Shown: positions 48,532-60,383 of the stretch, piece after piece
Position numbering within the stretch: the stretch's first letter is position 1
Layout: each line of letters opens with the position of its first letter
NCBI GenBank assembly: GCA_947561585.1
Contig: CANNZV010001621.1
Coordinates: forward strand, 62,001-126,000
From: Caprella mutica
Lineage: Eukaryota; Arthropoda; Malacostraca; Amphipoda; Caprellidae
Direction: 5' to 3'
DNA: 64,000 bases
Made by a program: the position numbers and the translations under genes
Notes under the pieces: model-generated
The model's database searches: none
Told to the model about the DNA's origin: nothing
The model's input: the letters and a program-made list of their open reading frames with translations, nothing else

Positions 48532-51500
48532 ATGGCTACAGGTTTCAATTTTGGCAGCAATGCCCCCCAGCCTTCCCAACCACAGACCAATGCCTTGAAT
48601 CTCAGCTCCACAACAGCCACATCAGGTAAAAAAACTTCAAAACTCATCATATAACAACTAGTTTGCTATTGCTTTATTCAGTTACATAATGATGTATCTT
48701 GTCAATTTATTAATTAATAACTGTTTTGTATTTGTTTGTTGTCATGTTACTGGGTAGTAATTGTGTTTTAAAGAAATAGACATTTTATTTTAAAAAACTA
48801 GCTACTCTATTAAATGTTTTTCTCTTAATGTAAATACCACATAGCTGTAAGGTTGATAATTTTGTGATGAAATATCTCTTGTGAATGACTTTATATTTAC
48901 ATGATGCTTCTAGACATATAAACTTACTTACCAGAGGTGGGCCTTCTGTAAAAACGTTTGCAAACCTTTATCCGCGGATTTGTTCAGATTGACAAGTAGG
49001 TTCAGATCCAGACATTAGTGTTTCGGAACGTCTGTTTTTAATCCAAACCTCCCTATTCAGGGGAAAATTTCAGAAAGTGAAGACAATCAAACATATGGAT
49101 TTTGTGATTCCAATTCATCCAGTTTTCCCAATCAATCATTATTGCACTTGGCTTTTGATATAACTTTTTCATAAAATATTTAGTTCTTTTTTAATCAAGC
49201 ATTAGGAAATTGAGATAATATACTAAATTAACTGCTGTTGTATGTTTCAAACTGAAACTGAACTTGTTCAATTTACACTCTGAACATGTACAGTACATGG
49301 CTAAAACTGACACAACCGCCTGCCAGCTTATCACTCTATACAGTATCGTACTTTTTTCACAAAAAAATGTTTCAAATTGTATTGATAATTTGTTTTTCTT
49401 GTAATAATTTGTTTAATTAAGAATGTAAATATCTTTAAGTATTTTTTATTCAGAAAGCTTTAAATTTATATTTGTAATCTGTGAAATTTAGGTTTGGAAA
49501 ATCGGGAGGCATCGGAATTAAGGTTCACTTTGCAATTTTTTTAAAGATTCAAAGTTTCGTGGACAAATGTTTCGAATAAATTATAAACATTTGCCTCAAA
49601 ATTTTGAAAGTAAAGTTTGGAACCTATACCGACAAAGATTAGGGACCTGAAAAAGGTTTGCGCGCCCACCTCTGTCCCTTAACACCTCAGGTTGTACGGG
49701 TTGCTTCACTTCTGGCAACCCTATTCCTAAAGCTTATACTGGTCCAGGTTTCAATTTTGGAGTCAATGCAGCCCAAAGTACTGCTGCCAATCCACTTCTG
49801 GGAGGTAAGAAACTGACATTTACGCAAGAGATTTATAATTTAAAGTGCATCCTAATCTTCTAGAGATATTCAAGTAAATTATTTCCTTAATTCAATATAC
49901 AGTAGAACTCCTCTATAATCAAATACAAATAATATATGGAGAATAGAACTTCATTATTGACAAGCTGTACTGGTAGAACTTCTCTATAGAAAATAGATAT
50001 TTTCTGAGTAAGAAAAAATTAATACATTTTTTTCAAGCCCTTATGAACTACAACCAAGTAGGTCACTATATAGATTGTATTTAATTATAATAGAAGTGTA
50101 GAGATGCATAGAAAATTGATGGCTATTTTGCACAATAGCACAAAAAATATATTTCATTAACACAGGTATTTGTTCATTATAAAGGACCTCATTAAAGAAG
50201 AGTTGTACTGTACTCATTTTATAAACAAGTTCAGTTGAAATTTTGAAAAATGATTAAAATAAAGTGTGATCTAAATACATTTGGTGATTCTGTATGTTAC
50301 ATCCTAGGTACAACTTCTTCAGTAGCTACTGTTAATCCCCTATTGGGTGGCACTACCTCTGCTGCTCCAACTCCTGGCTTCTCTTTCGGGAATAAACCAA
50401 TGGGAACCGCAGCTCCCATTTCCTCTGGCACCTCCACATCAGGCCCAGGCTTCTTCAGTTTAGGAACTAGCACAGGTAACTTAACATTGTGTTTAATTGC
50501 ACTTTGATTCAAATTATTACACATTTATATAATGCCTAGGATTTAATAAAGAAAGAACTACTTTGGAAAAACAACTGATTACATTGATTGGTAGCTGTTG
50601 AAAAATTCTGTTTGTTTTTATATCAAACACTTTCACAATTTTAATAATTGAGATGAGTTACTCAGTTGCCTAATGCATTTAAATAAAGTAATTTGCTCCA
50701 ATAGTAGCTAAATATTTTGAGTCAGTCTATGTTGTAGATGTTGTTTGATCAATAATACATATTTGCTCACGATTGAAACTTGCTAATTATTGGTTCAATT
50801 GATGATATTTATTTTTATTTCTAGCAACTAGTGGCACTGGTTCAGGTTTCAGTCTTGCCTCAGCATTAGGTAGCACAGCAGCGTCAACTGCAGCACCCAC
50901 TCTAGGAGGTGGATTTTCCTTCTCCACTCCAGCAGCAACCACAACAACATCAGCTGTAACTCCCTTCAACTTTGCCAGTGGGTTGACTGCTACCAGCCAA
51001 GCAGCAACCACTACCTCCACTTCCACCTTCACAGGACTAGGTGGCAGCTCCACCCTTTCCATTGGTCTTGGTGGGGCACAACCTCCCACTAGCAATGCTG
51101 GTACTGATGTTTCAGGGGCAAAACTGGAGGGCAAACCCTCTAAAGAAACTCCTTTGCCTCAGGCAATTTTCGCCACCATTGGAGCTTTCGAGTCCTTCAG
51201 AAATGAAGAGAAATCTTCTTCAGAAGCTAATTTACGGCAGAATGCAACAGCCTTCCATAAACTGGGCGAGGATTCAAAGAAGTTGCGCAGCTATGTAACT
51301 GAGCTGTCCACACTGCAAGATAATCTCCAGAGGAAAGTGAATGCTATCAAGGAGAAGATTATGAAAGAGGGGAATGACATAGAAATGGCAAGAAGAACCC
51401 ACAACACTCCCATACACATACAAGGTGACAACACGGATCCTGAACTTTATTTTAGTAGACTGCTTAGTGAGTTTGAGTCCTACATGTTAGTTTGCAAGGA

Positions 51501-54500
51501 AAGAATTGAAGAAGTGGAGAAGTGCATGGCTGTGTCGCATCAGAACAATGCTTACGATGAGTCTACTTTGAGAGAATTGGTGCGCAGGCAGCACGAAGAC
51601 CTGCAGCTGGCTGCATCTATGGTGTACAAAGTGCACAGTAAGCTGCTTCTCCTGGCTAGTGTGATGCCCTGTCCTGAGAGCATCAAGCCAAAGCCTCTCT
51701 TCAGACCAGGGGCTGGTGACCTCTCAAAGCTGGACAGTGACTCTGCAAAGAGTGGAGTGCCAAAGGAGAGTGCTGTCGTCAGGAGCTGTTTTGACTGTGA
51801 GTGCTAGTAGAAACATGATTAAAAAGTATGCCTCATGTTGAAATGAACCGTTTAGTAGAATATGTCAATAGACTACTAATAGTAGAATGAAAATATATTA
51901 CCAATAACAATGTTTCAATCGAATCACTACTATGTTACAAATAGTTCATAACAATTGCTATGTAATGTTCTTATTGGTCATAGCAAATAGCTATGGAACT
52001 TAAATCTTTAAAACAATTAAATTATCCTTTTAAATAGAATCCCAATCTAACAGCTCATCATGTGACGATGTCTCTTAAGTTTTATTTTTCATATTCTATT
52101 TTGTCTGATATATCAGGAGTTTATTATATATTTGATATATATATTTTGTTTATTTGATATATCTAGCTAATAAATAATCAGTAATTTAGGGTGGCTACTT
52201 GGTGATTTACTATGATTTTAAATTAAATCAGTTTCGCTTGAACTCGAAAGTTTATGATATTTATAGCACACTGTGATTGAGTTAACATTATCGGCTAAAT
52301 AATAAACATTTTTACCTGCTTTTCAGTGCCAGGTGGTGAGAGCAGACTAGGAGCTTTCCAAACTAACATGGCTAAGGCAAAGGCTCTATCTATCAACTCA
52401 GGGCCTCCTCCAGTGCAACCTCTACAAGCCACGCCCTCTCTCTTTGGGTAATACCTTCAGTCTATTATTAGTATCTTGGAAAAGAATTGACTGGTTTGGA
52501 AATTTTCATTGCAACTCAAAATTATATCATTGGTAGATTTTTCAATATTTAGATTTCGTTAATAATTATGAAGTTAAAAAAGTAATACATAGCTAAAATA
52601 GTAATACAAAGCTAAAAACAGTAGTGAATAGCTATTTTCAAAATTAAATGATTCATAAAGATATGTATACAAATAAATATCTTCAAGCCCATTATAATTG
52701 TGTGGTAGCTATTCGGGCAATATGAGTTGCATATCAAATAACCATGTGCAATGTTTTTTGACTCCTTTTCAATATTTGAAATAGAACTTGCCATAATAGT
52801 CATGTTGAGTGGCATAAATCACCAATTCCTTTTTTCAGCACTAGCTTCACTTCTGGCTCTACCTTTGGAATGCAGAACAACCCGGCAAATAACACCTTTG
52901 CTTCAGGGTTTAACACAAGTGGTTTGGGTGAGTACCGTTACTCTTTTTGTCCTCTATTGATGAAAGATAATGTATAATTATAAATATTTAAAGCAATTAA
53001 AATATTTCTTGTATGATAAGTACGTAAATATAGCTGGTTAAAATAATATATTTACTTTTTTATATGTTAGCTAGAATTGTTATTATAAATACCATTTAGT
53101 GCTTAATTTCTTTCTCTAACTGCATTCCTTTACAGGCAATTCAAGTTTTGGAGCACGCAGTAACAACAATCAGGCTGGCTCTCTCTTCTCCTCCACATTT
53201 GGACAGAGCAACAAACAGTTCAGTAAGTAACTTACCTATCAAGTGAAATAGAGCATTGACTAGGTACTCTTTCTATACGTCTGTTTACAAAATATTCGGT
53301 TCAGAAACTGATATCGGTAACTCTCAACTACAAGACCTGATAAGTAGGGTTGTGACAATATGCGTTTAAAATCATAAATCTTAAGAATATCATAAACGAA
53401 ATGGTATCGAATACTATGTACCGCTGGTGTAGAGCTATTAAATACTCTTAAATTCAATCAATCTATAATATTTTCAAGGTATATGATATTGTCACAGCCC
53501 TAATGATAAGTAATAACCTAACTAGAAGTCATTACTAAATTTTATACAAAACTAGAGACACAATTTTATTTTTATACGATGAAGTCTGCTATCGTATGAA
53601 TATAGCAAACTTTGTTCTTTAAATATCATAAATTTTATTTACTCTGTTATTGGCAAGAGTATGCTAATATGTTTCTTGCCTAAATATAATAAGTAGGACT
53701 TTACTTCAAATAGTAACATGTAGCTTGGTAGTTTTTTAAAGCCAGAAATCACTTAAAAATTTTAATGGAGGCCGCGGGTAAAATTAAATATTTGCTAGAT
53801 GTGTTTTAATGGAACAATTTTAATTATGTGGTATTTTATACTCTGTTCATCTTAATAATGTTTAATAAAAAATTCTATTTTCTAAAAGCACCATCTAGTG
53901 ACAATTATTAAAACTAAGTTAATATTTATTTATCAAATTATGATCAAACTCATTGACTTGATCAGATGACAGATGTAAAAGGAAAAAATTCGAGCCTCTA
54001 CCTATTTGAATCACATTTTCCTCATTAGTTTTCAAATTTAACAGAATATCTATATTATCAAAAAGGTTACAAAAATCTAGCCGGTGAAGTTATTTTCAAG
54101 ACTGGAACTTGATGAGTATTCTACACCTTTGATAGACAGCTCATTCATAAATGTGAAAACAGACCTATTGCTGAGAAATATTCCACTAAGTGGTTTTAAA
54201 TCAATTCATAATATTTCGTTATGTAATATTTGAATGCTCGTTTATTTTTTAAATGTTCATCACTTGCATTCATAAGTATGTTTTTTGTTTTCATATTAAT
54301 GTATGTATGAAGTATCAAGCTTTTTTTCTGCGTCAAAATCGTGAAAAGATTATGTGAATTTGAAGACAAGGTATAGTTTAAAAAATAAAGTCCTCTCTTC
54401 ACTGGACCTAGAGTCTAGATCAGGGTTTCCCAAAGTGGTCCGCTGTGAACCAGAGGTAGGTTCATGGCGAACCCCCTTTTGGTTCGTGGCTTTTTCGACT

Positions 54501-55834
54501 ATTTTCAGTAGTTATATAGTTTCCTTTTATAATCGAGGTTGTCCTTTAAATTAATTTATTATTTTTGAGTAGAAAAATACTGATGTAAATGTTATACTAC
54601 ATGTATACACGGTATAAATATACATAGATATGTAAAAAAGTATAATAGTAAATAATATTCCCCTTTTATTAGTTTTCTATGAGATACATATAAGGAAAAT
54701 AGAAAGTAAAGAACAACATGGACTATTATAAAAAGTAGGTTTAAATTGTAGTCATTGATATGATATCCTTCAATTATTGGTGATGTTGAAATAATAGCGT
54801 AGTCAACCTTCTCCAATGCATTTTCTATGAAGTTTCTTTTGTTTTGAGTTTCAATGATAGACTTAATTATTATATTTAACCATAATATAAAATTATTACA
54901 CAATTGATTCGCAATTCAATTAATAATTATTTTTATATATAAAAATCACAATGTTTTTGTCATTATTATGTGTAATAAATAGTGTTAACTACTAGCTAGT
55001 TACAAAAAGGATCCGAATTATTTATCAATTGTTGTGAATTTGCTATCCACTATTGCACAATATTGAAATAAATATTTTCAAGTGTTACAACTTTTGATAT
55101 ACTCTCCATAATTGCCTAATGTTGCACTACACCTTATATTTATCAATTTATTTTCATTTCCTGAAGTATAGACACTTTATGTTATACATATGAAAGGTGG
55201 TCCGTGGTTATTTAGTAATTTTCAGTGTAGGTTAGTGAGAATTGGGAACCACTGGTCTACATAAAAACTTCTCTCATTTGGTATGTTTAGAAGAGGCGCC
55301 ATCTACAGTTAGCAATTGATAAGAAATCAATTATACATTTCCATTATAGATTTCATTGAACATTACAGTTATACACGAATACTGTATTCTTACTAAGCAA
55401 TTGTTTGATATTAAAATTGTTGAAACAAAATGATTGCACTGCCCCTTTCTAATGATAGGAATACTAGAAATTTAAAGTGATTTAGTTAGCTATTGTTAAT
55501 ATAAACAAGTAAAACAATATATCACAATATTGTTAAGCACATAGTCTCAGTTCCCATCAGAGATAAATAAGTGAACTATTGTTCAGAAGAAAATTTAATG
55601 AATTCATTTAAAGAGGTTTACAATAATTTCTTGTAACTAATCATTTTTTGATGACAAAACATGATATTTATTTTCATTCATGTTTCCAATAATGTACATA
55701 AACCTACTATCCGAAATATGACAGTTAAATGAAGTGAATAATATTGATTTATTTGATTTAAAGCATTTTAAAGTTAATTCATTCACCATTTAATTACCTA
55801 ATATTAAATCTGTTTTTTTTTTTCAGAAACGTGA
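48532..55834 (+). CDS. Nup58: Nucleoporin NUP58/p58 (NUPL1), complete
   Basis: FG-nucleoporin of the central channel complex (NUP62-NUP58-NUP54) that lines the nuclear pore. Coding exons: 48532-48625, 49691-49804, 50308-50475, 50825-51796, 52327-52447, 52839-52927, 53136-53222 and 55827-55834. All have GT-AG borders and consistent phases, giving about 550 residues. The N-terminal third is Gly/Ser/Thr/Ala-rich with FG motifs (GFNFG, FSFG, GFSL). The long fourth exon then gives a helical coiled-coil region (IFATIGAFESFRNEEKSSSE, DSKKLRSYVTEL, FESYMLVCKERIEEVEKCM). The C-terminal exons return to Ser/Asn-rich FG sequence (STFGMQN, SSFGAR) and end KQFKT. The last exon carries only eight coding bases after a 2.6-kb intron. 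AATAAA occurs at 55885 and again near 55907. Introns contain several transposons. Confidence 0.93.
48932..49674. mobile_element. hAT-type non-autonomous element in NUP58 intron 1
   Basis: Terminal repeats CAGAGGTGGGC and GCCCACCTCTG, a known hAT tip type. Flanking 8-mers TTACTTAC and TCCCTTAA agree only partly, so the duplication is decayed. 743 bp. Its right end lies 16 bp before NUP58 exon 2. Confidence 0.75.
49900..50210. mobile_element. pogo-like MITE in NUP58 intron 2
   Basis: Ends CAGTAGAACTCCTCTATAAT and, reversed, CAGTACAACTCTTCTTTAAT, each flanked by TA (49898-49899 and 50211-50212). 311 bp. TA duplication and CAGT tips fit the Tc1/mariner-pogo group. Confidence 0.85.
53345..53503. 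mobile_element. hAT-type MITE in the last NUP58 intron
   Basis: TAGGGTTGTGACAATATGCG on the left and ATATTGTCACAGCCCTAA on the right, flanked by TGATAAG on both sides (53338-53344, 53504-53510). Same family as 26188-26372. Confidence 0.85.
54421..55254. mobile_element. Second hAT-type element in the last NUP58 intron
   Basis: Starts CAGGGTTTCCCAAAGTGGTC and ends GGGAACCACTG. Flanking 8-mers GTCTAGAT (54413-54420) and GTCTACAT (55255-55262) differ at one base. CAGGGTTTCCCAAA is a widespread hAT tip. 834 bp, no transposase recognised; the frame at 54592-54903 has no hAT domain. Confidence 0.8.
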
Positions 55835-55936
55835 CCGGTTAGTTTACATCAAGCCTAGCATCTGTCTCGCATTTTAACTTTGATAATAAAATACACTTTT
55901 TTTTTAAATAAAGTATGTTTAATTAATCCTAATTGC

Positions 55937-57484
55937 TCAGTTCTGATAGAAGTTAGGTAGGTCAGGGTGCAAGAAGACCCTCTTGTCCACACCCTCTTTG
56001 TTGATGACAGCAACTCTCACACACCCTCCACTGCTACCATCTCGTGACAGAGCCAAAGTCACTGCATTCTTAACGAACTCCACGCACTTCTCTTGCTCCA
56101 TATCTGAAAAAGTTAGCAGTCTATAAAGGGCCGTATACACCTATGGTTTTTTAAGCCTTTCCACCAGACTTTTTGCTAAAATCCTCCTAAGAAAAAAACT
56201 ATAAAATTGTTATTTATTTTAGTTGGTATCAATGATATCTGCAGCTTGCAGGTATCATGGATAGTTGATACCAACTGAAATAAATAATAATTATATCGTT
56301 TTATCTTATATTCTGGTGGAAAAAGAAGGAGGAGCTTAGCAAAAAGTCTGGTGGAAAGACTAAAAAATTCTATGTGTACGGCCCTTTAGAGAACATTCGT
56401 TGAATTAATGTTTAGATGTTGGAATGGGATGACTGACCTTCCTTGTAGGTAGCATCAAGATGTCCCCAAATGTAAGTACTGCCAGAGCCTCCTAAAGCAA
56501 CAGGCTGGTGTACCAGCATACCACCTAGAGCGATGGTGTACACCTGTCAAAAGAAATACCAATAGGGAAAGTGGGTTGAAGAGATAATAGCTTTACAAAT
56601 ATGAGGCACACCTATGGTAACTACTGCAGTGACTGAGGAAAGTACACCTATGGTAACTGCTGCAGTGACTGAGGACAGTTTGAAGTCATACCTGGCCTCC
56701 CTTCTTCTTATCCCATCCAGCAACAATGATACCAGCTGACAAGGAGTCTCTGTACTGATAGCAGATGTTTTTGAAGGCATTGGCAACCATCTCAACTGTA
56801 ACAGGCTCACCAGATACAATCCTGTCCCAAAAAAGAAAAGCTCAATAACCAAACAAACAAAAACAGTTCCATATATAATAGGAATATATTTTATACATTA
56901 TTTTTTATGAACATGCTGTTAGAAAAATATTCTGTATTTGTTACCTAGGAATCTAAGCTTTCATTCATAGTTAACTTACGCTAATGTCTCCATGTTGGAT
57001 GCTACAACATCAGCAATGGCTTGTGTGTCAGCAGCAGAGCCAGACCGACAACAGTAGACATGGTCTGTAACTTTGGTGAGTTTGTCTGTCACGCGGTTGG
57101 TGACGTAAGTACCAGCAGATGTACGAGAGTCAGCTCCGACTACCACACCTCCAGCATATTCAACAGCCATGATGGTGGTCTGAAATATTAACACTTTGAT
57201 TCACTGATCATAAAACTAAAAACATATTTACCATTATATTGCCACACAAAACAAAAAGTTGCACGAACTTATATGCACGTATTTATATCCACCATCTTAA
57301 CATTGTTATAAATTGTATCAAATTCAACACTCATAACTAATAGTCAAGATTTATTTGATTAATCAAATCTATATTTTATTCCACATCAAGAATTATTTTG
57401 ATGAGTACTCACTCCAGTCATAACCTCTTGGCTCAATCCCTCTGGGAGGAGATTATCCAAATGTGAAGACATAACAGTAGCCAT
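55937..57484 (-). CDS. Psmb6: Proteasome subunit beta type-6 (beta1), complete
   Basis: Catalytic beta1 subunit of the 20S proteasome, which cleaves after acidic residues. Minus-strand exons: 57484-57413, 57179-56980, 56821-56692, 56543-56438 and 56103-55937 (TGA at 55937-55939), giving 224 residues with clean GT-AG borders. Exon 1 encodes a 24-residue propeptide ending MTG. Exon 2 starts exactly with the mature N-terminus [11 protein letters not shown], so catalytic Thr1 is the first codon after the intron. Mature Asp17, Lys33 and Arg45 (S1 pocket, caspase-like preference) are present, as are the RDGSSGG and GGSGS motifs. Length matches the family. Its stop lies 102 bp from the NUP58 stop, tail to tail. 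Confidence 0.97.
56125..56387. mobile_element. MITE (GGCCGTA family) in PSMB6 intron 4
   Basis: Long terminal inverted repeats of about 60 bp: AAAGGGCCGTATACACCTAT then TTTCCACCAGACTTTTTGCT on the left, and the inverse on the right (AGCAAAAAGTCTGGTGGAAA...GTACGGCCCTTT). The centre contains an inner palindrome (GTTGGTATCA / TGATACCAAC type). The half-copy at 3625-3743 is the same family. Confidence 0.85.
56607..56679. repeat. 36-bp tandem duplication in PSMB6 intron 3
   Basis: ACACCTATGGTAACT followed by A or G, then CTGCAGTGACTGAGGA, occurs twice 36 bp apart within the 148-bp intron, close to its 5' splice site. Confidence 0.85.
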
Positions 57485-58360
57485 GACACTAAAATACAAT
57501 TAAAAATATATGCACCTGAAATGATAGAATGGTTAGAATTGACCTGCATTGTGTAATTTTAGTATACAACCACCAACTGAGGGGGGGGGGGGGGGGGGGC
57601 TTCAACCACATAGACTCTCTTCTCATTAATAGAGACCGATTCATATTATACTATGGACGGCCTATCTCAGCAGCAAATTAAACACTCTTTGCCAATTCCT
57701 TTTGGCTGTAACTGTCCATAATGATCAAATTATCTACTTGGTAGTAAGATAGTAACCAGTCATACTAGAAAATTCTTCAGACGAGCAGATTAATCTCATT
57801 GGCTGATCTCTCTGATAGGGACTTAGGTAAGATGTGGTCCTTTAACTTTAAGCACTTTCTTCAAGAAATAACTAAATCCTGTCCAACCAAATTTATGTTA
57901 AAATGTAATATAACAAAAGAAAGGCAATACATGCTAATATTATGAGTGTTCTGAAAACGTGATTTGTAGTAGTAATTCTGTTGTTTGAGGTCAAAGGTAC
58001 TAAAAAGAATGGGTGCATGTATCACAATTTAAATAGTGATGATAATAAATACTTCACATTAACTATTTGAAAATGAAAATCATTCAAGCAAGCAGCTGGG
58101 GCATGACCACATTCTAAATTGGACCTAATGAAGACTTTAAAGTACAATAATAAATTAAAGAAACTGGAATTTAGCATGCTGCCTATAGAATTCATTTCTT
58201 GGTCCAAGGAATATTCCAAAGTGGTCACCAGACCACTGTGGAAAAAAAAGGTATTTTCTGATTAATTGATTACTCAGTTAACTTTATACTTCAGGCAAAA
58301 AAGCATTTATATTTTTGTCCTTCTGTTGGCGAGTAAATCACAAGCTATTTCGGGCCTTTA
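57485..58360. other. Upstream region of PSMB6
   Basis: Contains a run of 19 G at 57581-57599, about 100 bp upstream of the start codon. Otherwise no gene or clear repeat. The promoter was not identified. Confidence 0.45.
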
Positions 58361-59010
58361 AATTACAAATGGAGAGATATGTCAATTTATCTTATTCTAT
58401 ATTATTTTCAAATATTTCTGAGAGAATTGAAGGTAATTTGATCATTTCCGAGAAATTTAGCTTCTTCTTGATATAACTACACATACGATTCATGAAGAGT
58501 TTATGAGCCATACTATTTTACTTGTCTGCAGAATATAGATATATTTGGGATATTCTCAATGAAAACTATGAATTAATCCCTATATTTAATAAATTTACTG
58601 TGAATAGAGTGAATAGGAGATTTTTACAAATTTCTCATTCTGTAAGAGTTTCTGAAGATTAACTAATTTACTTTGGGCTTGAGACCTGAGGGAGATTTTG
58701 AATTCACAGTCTGCAAAGTGTGCAAATCTGTCTCCCAAAATGACCAGAATTCTCAAAATGTCTCACAATAAGTACATGTAACCAATGCCATAGGAATTAA
58801 TTTGGAAACTGTCTTGCAAGAACTTGCAGATATTTTTCCCTCAAAAAATGTCAAACATGCTTTGCACTTGCAGACCAGGGTGGAAAAATAACTTGTGATT
58901 GACTAGTAACTCTGTTAGAGATTCAAAATCAACTGATTGACTAGTAACTCTGTTAAGAGATTTAAAATCAACTAGGTGAAAACTCATCCTAAAGACAACT
59001 CTGCAGAAAC
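58361..59010. repeat. Outlying modules of the CCAGTCTGCA mosaic
   Basis: Words shared with 42100-47430: AAATTACAAATGGAGAGA, TTTATGAGCCATACTATTTT, TGTCTGCAGAATATAGAT, ACAGTCTGCAAAGTGTGC, TACATGTAACC with ATAGGAATTAATTTGG, and CTTTGCACTTGCAGACCAGG. Further pieces at 59910-60000 (CTCTGCAGACTG, GCTTGCAGACTGG, CCAGTCTGCCATG) flank the other side of the next element. Confidence 0.6.
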
Positions 59011-59025
59011 TACACATCATTTCTT

Positions 59026-59873
59026 TTAAGGGGGGCGTTTCATTTTCGGGTGAGCTTCTTTATTTATCGTACGATTTTTCTGAAACTTAGTAGGCTGGTG
59101 TAAAATCAAATTCTAAGACGTTTTTGGTGATGACATTTTTTCAATTTTTTTTATAGTTTTTGAGTTATTGCCACATTTTCGAGTTTTTGAGCAATTTTTC
59201 AAAGTCCTACTCCTCTTACAATTTGTGACCAATTTTCATTTTTTTTGCTTCATGACATAGCCAAATCATGTGGTAACAAAACACCCGTTGCAAATATTCA
59301 AAAATCAAAACCAGTTTTCAAAAATAGACAAAATTTTGAAAAATCATATTTTTTATCAAAAAAACCGAAAAAAATTGATTTATTTTTTTTTCTGAAATTT
59401 TTTTTTCACTTTTACAACGTGTGATTTGTAGCCTGAAGTCTTACCTTCATATAAAACGTTGAATCAGAAAAATCGGTTGAAAACTGACGGAGGAGTAGGG
59501 ATTTGCCTGAGAAAAACATGAAAGTGGAGAAAAACGACTTCAAATTTTCCAATGTTTTTTACATTCCGGCATCCCCACTGTGGCATCGTAGGTTATATAA
59601 CTTCATTGTTGATTTCATTGGGATTTTTGAGCTTTTTTGAGGGGGAATAAAGCACACAACACTCCACCTCGCTCAATGGCTACAGACAGACTGACCTTGG
59701 GTGGCCCGCTGCAGTCCTGCACAGCTGATCGCGTTGGTACGTTTGTACCATTTCTAGTACGAATTTCGTTGTTCTGTTTTTACAGGGTTACACATAAACT
59801 ATTGAAGAATTAAAAAATGCAAAAAAACGAAATTTGAAAATTTTACCGTTTTTCAGTGAAACGCTCCCCTTAA
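59026..59873. mobile_element. TTAA-flanked non-autonomous element, GGGGRGCGTTTCA ends
   Basis: Starts TTAA-GGGGGGCGTTTCA and ends TGAAACGCTCCCC-TTAA; 848 bp. TTAA duplication suggests a Kolobok- or piggyBac-type transposase in trans. Tips differ from the AGGTCC family at 38231 and 39700. It is inserted inside the repeat mosaic. No coding capacity seen. Confidence 0.85.
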
Positions 59874-60383
59874 CTATATAAAAATCAGTTATATATTTGA
59901 AAAAAATGAACTCTGCAGACTGCATGCTATACTGATACTCTAGCTTGCAGACTGGTTAAATTCAATGAATTAATTCCAATGGCACTATCCAGTCTGCCAT
60001 GTTTCAAAGTGTGACAGGAAAGTCACCAGTTTAGTGAGAAAATGAATCAAGGTTGCCACATTTAAGATACTTTGAAGATGTTAACGGTATATTGGTCTAG
60101 AAAAACGAAAAGTTTGATATTTCATTTATATGTTTACTTTGAGGAGTTACAGTAATTAAATTACACATATACTTAATTATTATTGTATTTCATGAGTATA
60201 CTATTTATCTGTAAAACGAATAACTATCTGTTGAAATCTTGACTAAATTAGATATCTGTTTTTTGCCTTAAGCACACATGCATATTTATTCTCTAAAGGA
60301 ACAACTCCTAAAGGGGCACAAAAACTAGCTGATATATAGAAAGGCTACAAAGGCGGTCGTAAATTGACTAAGTTTACTGTATT

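Noticed and set aside
54592..54903. Minus-strand frame of 103 codons in the NUP58 last intron
   Set aside because: Hydrophobic AT-rich frame inside a non-autonomous hAT element, with no recognised transposase motif.
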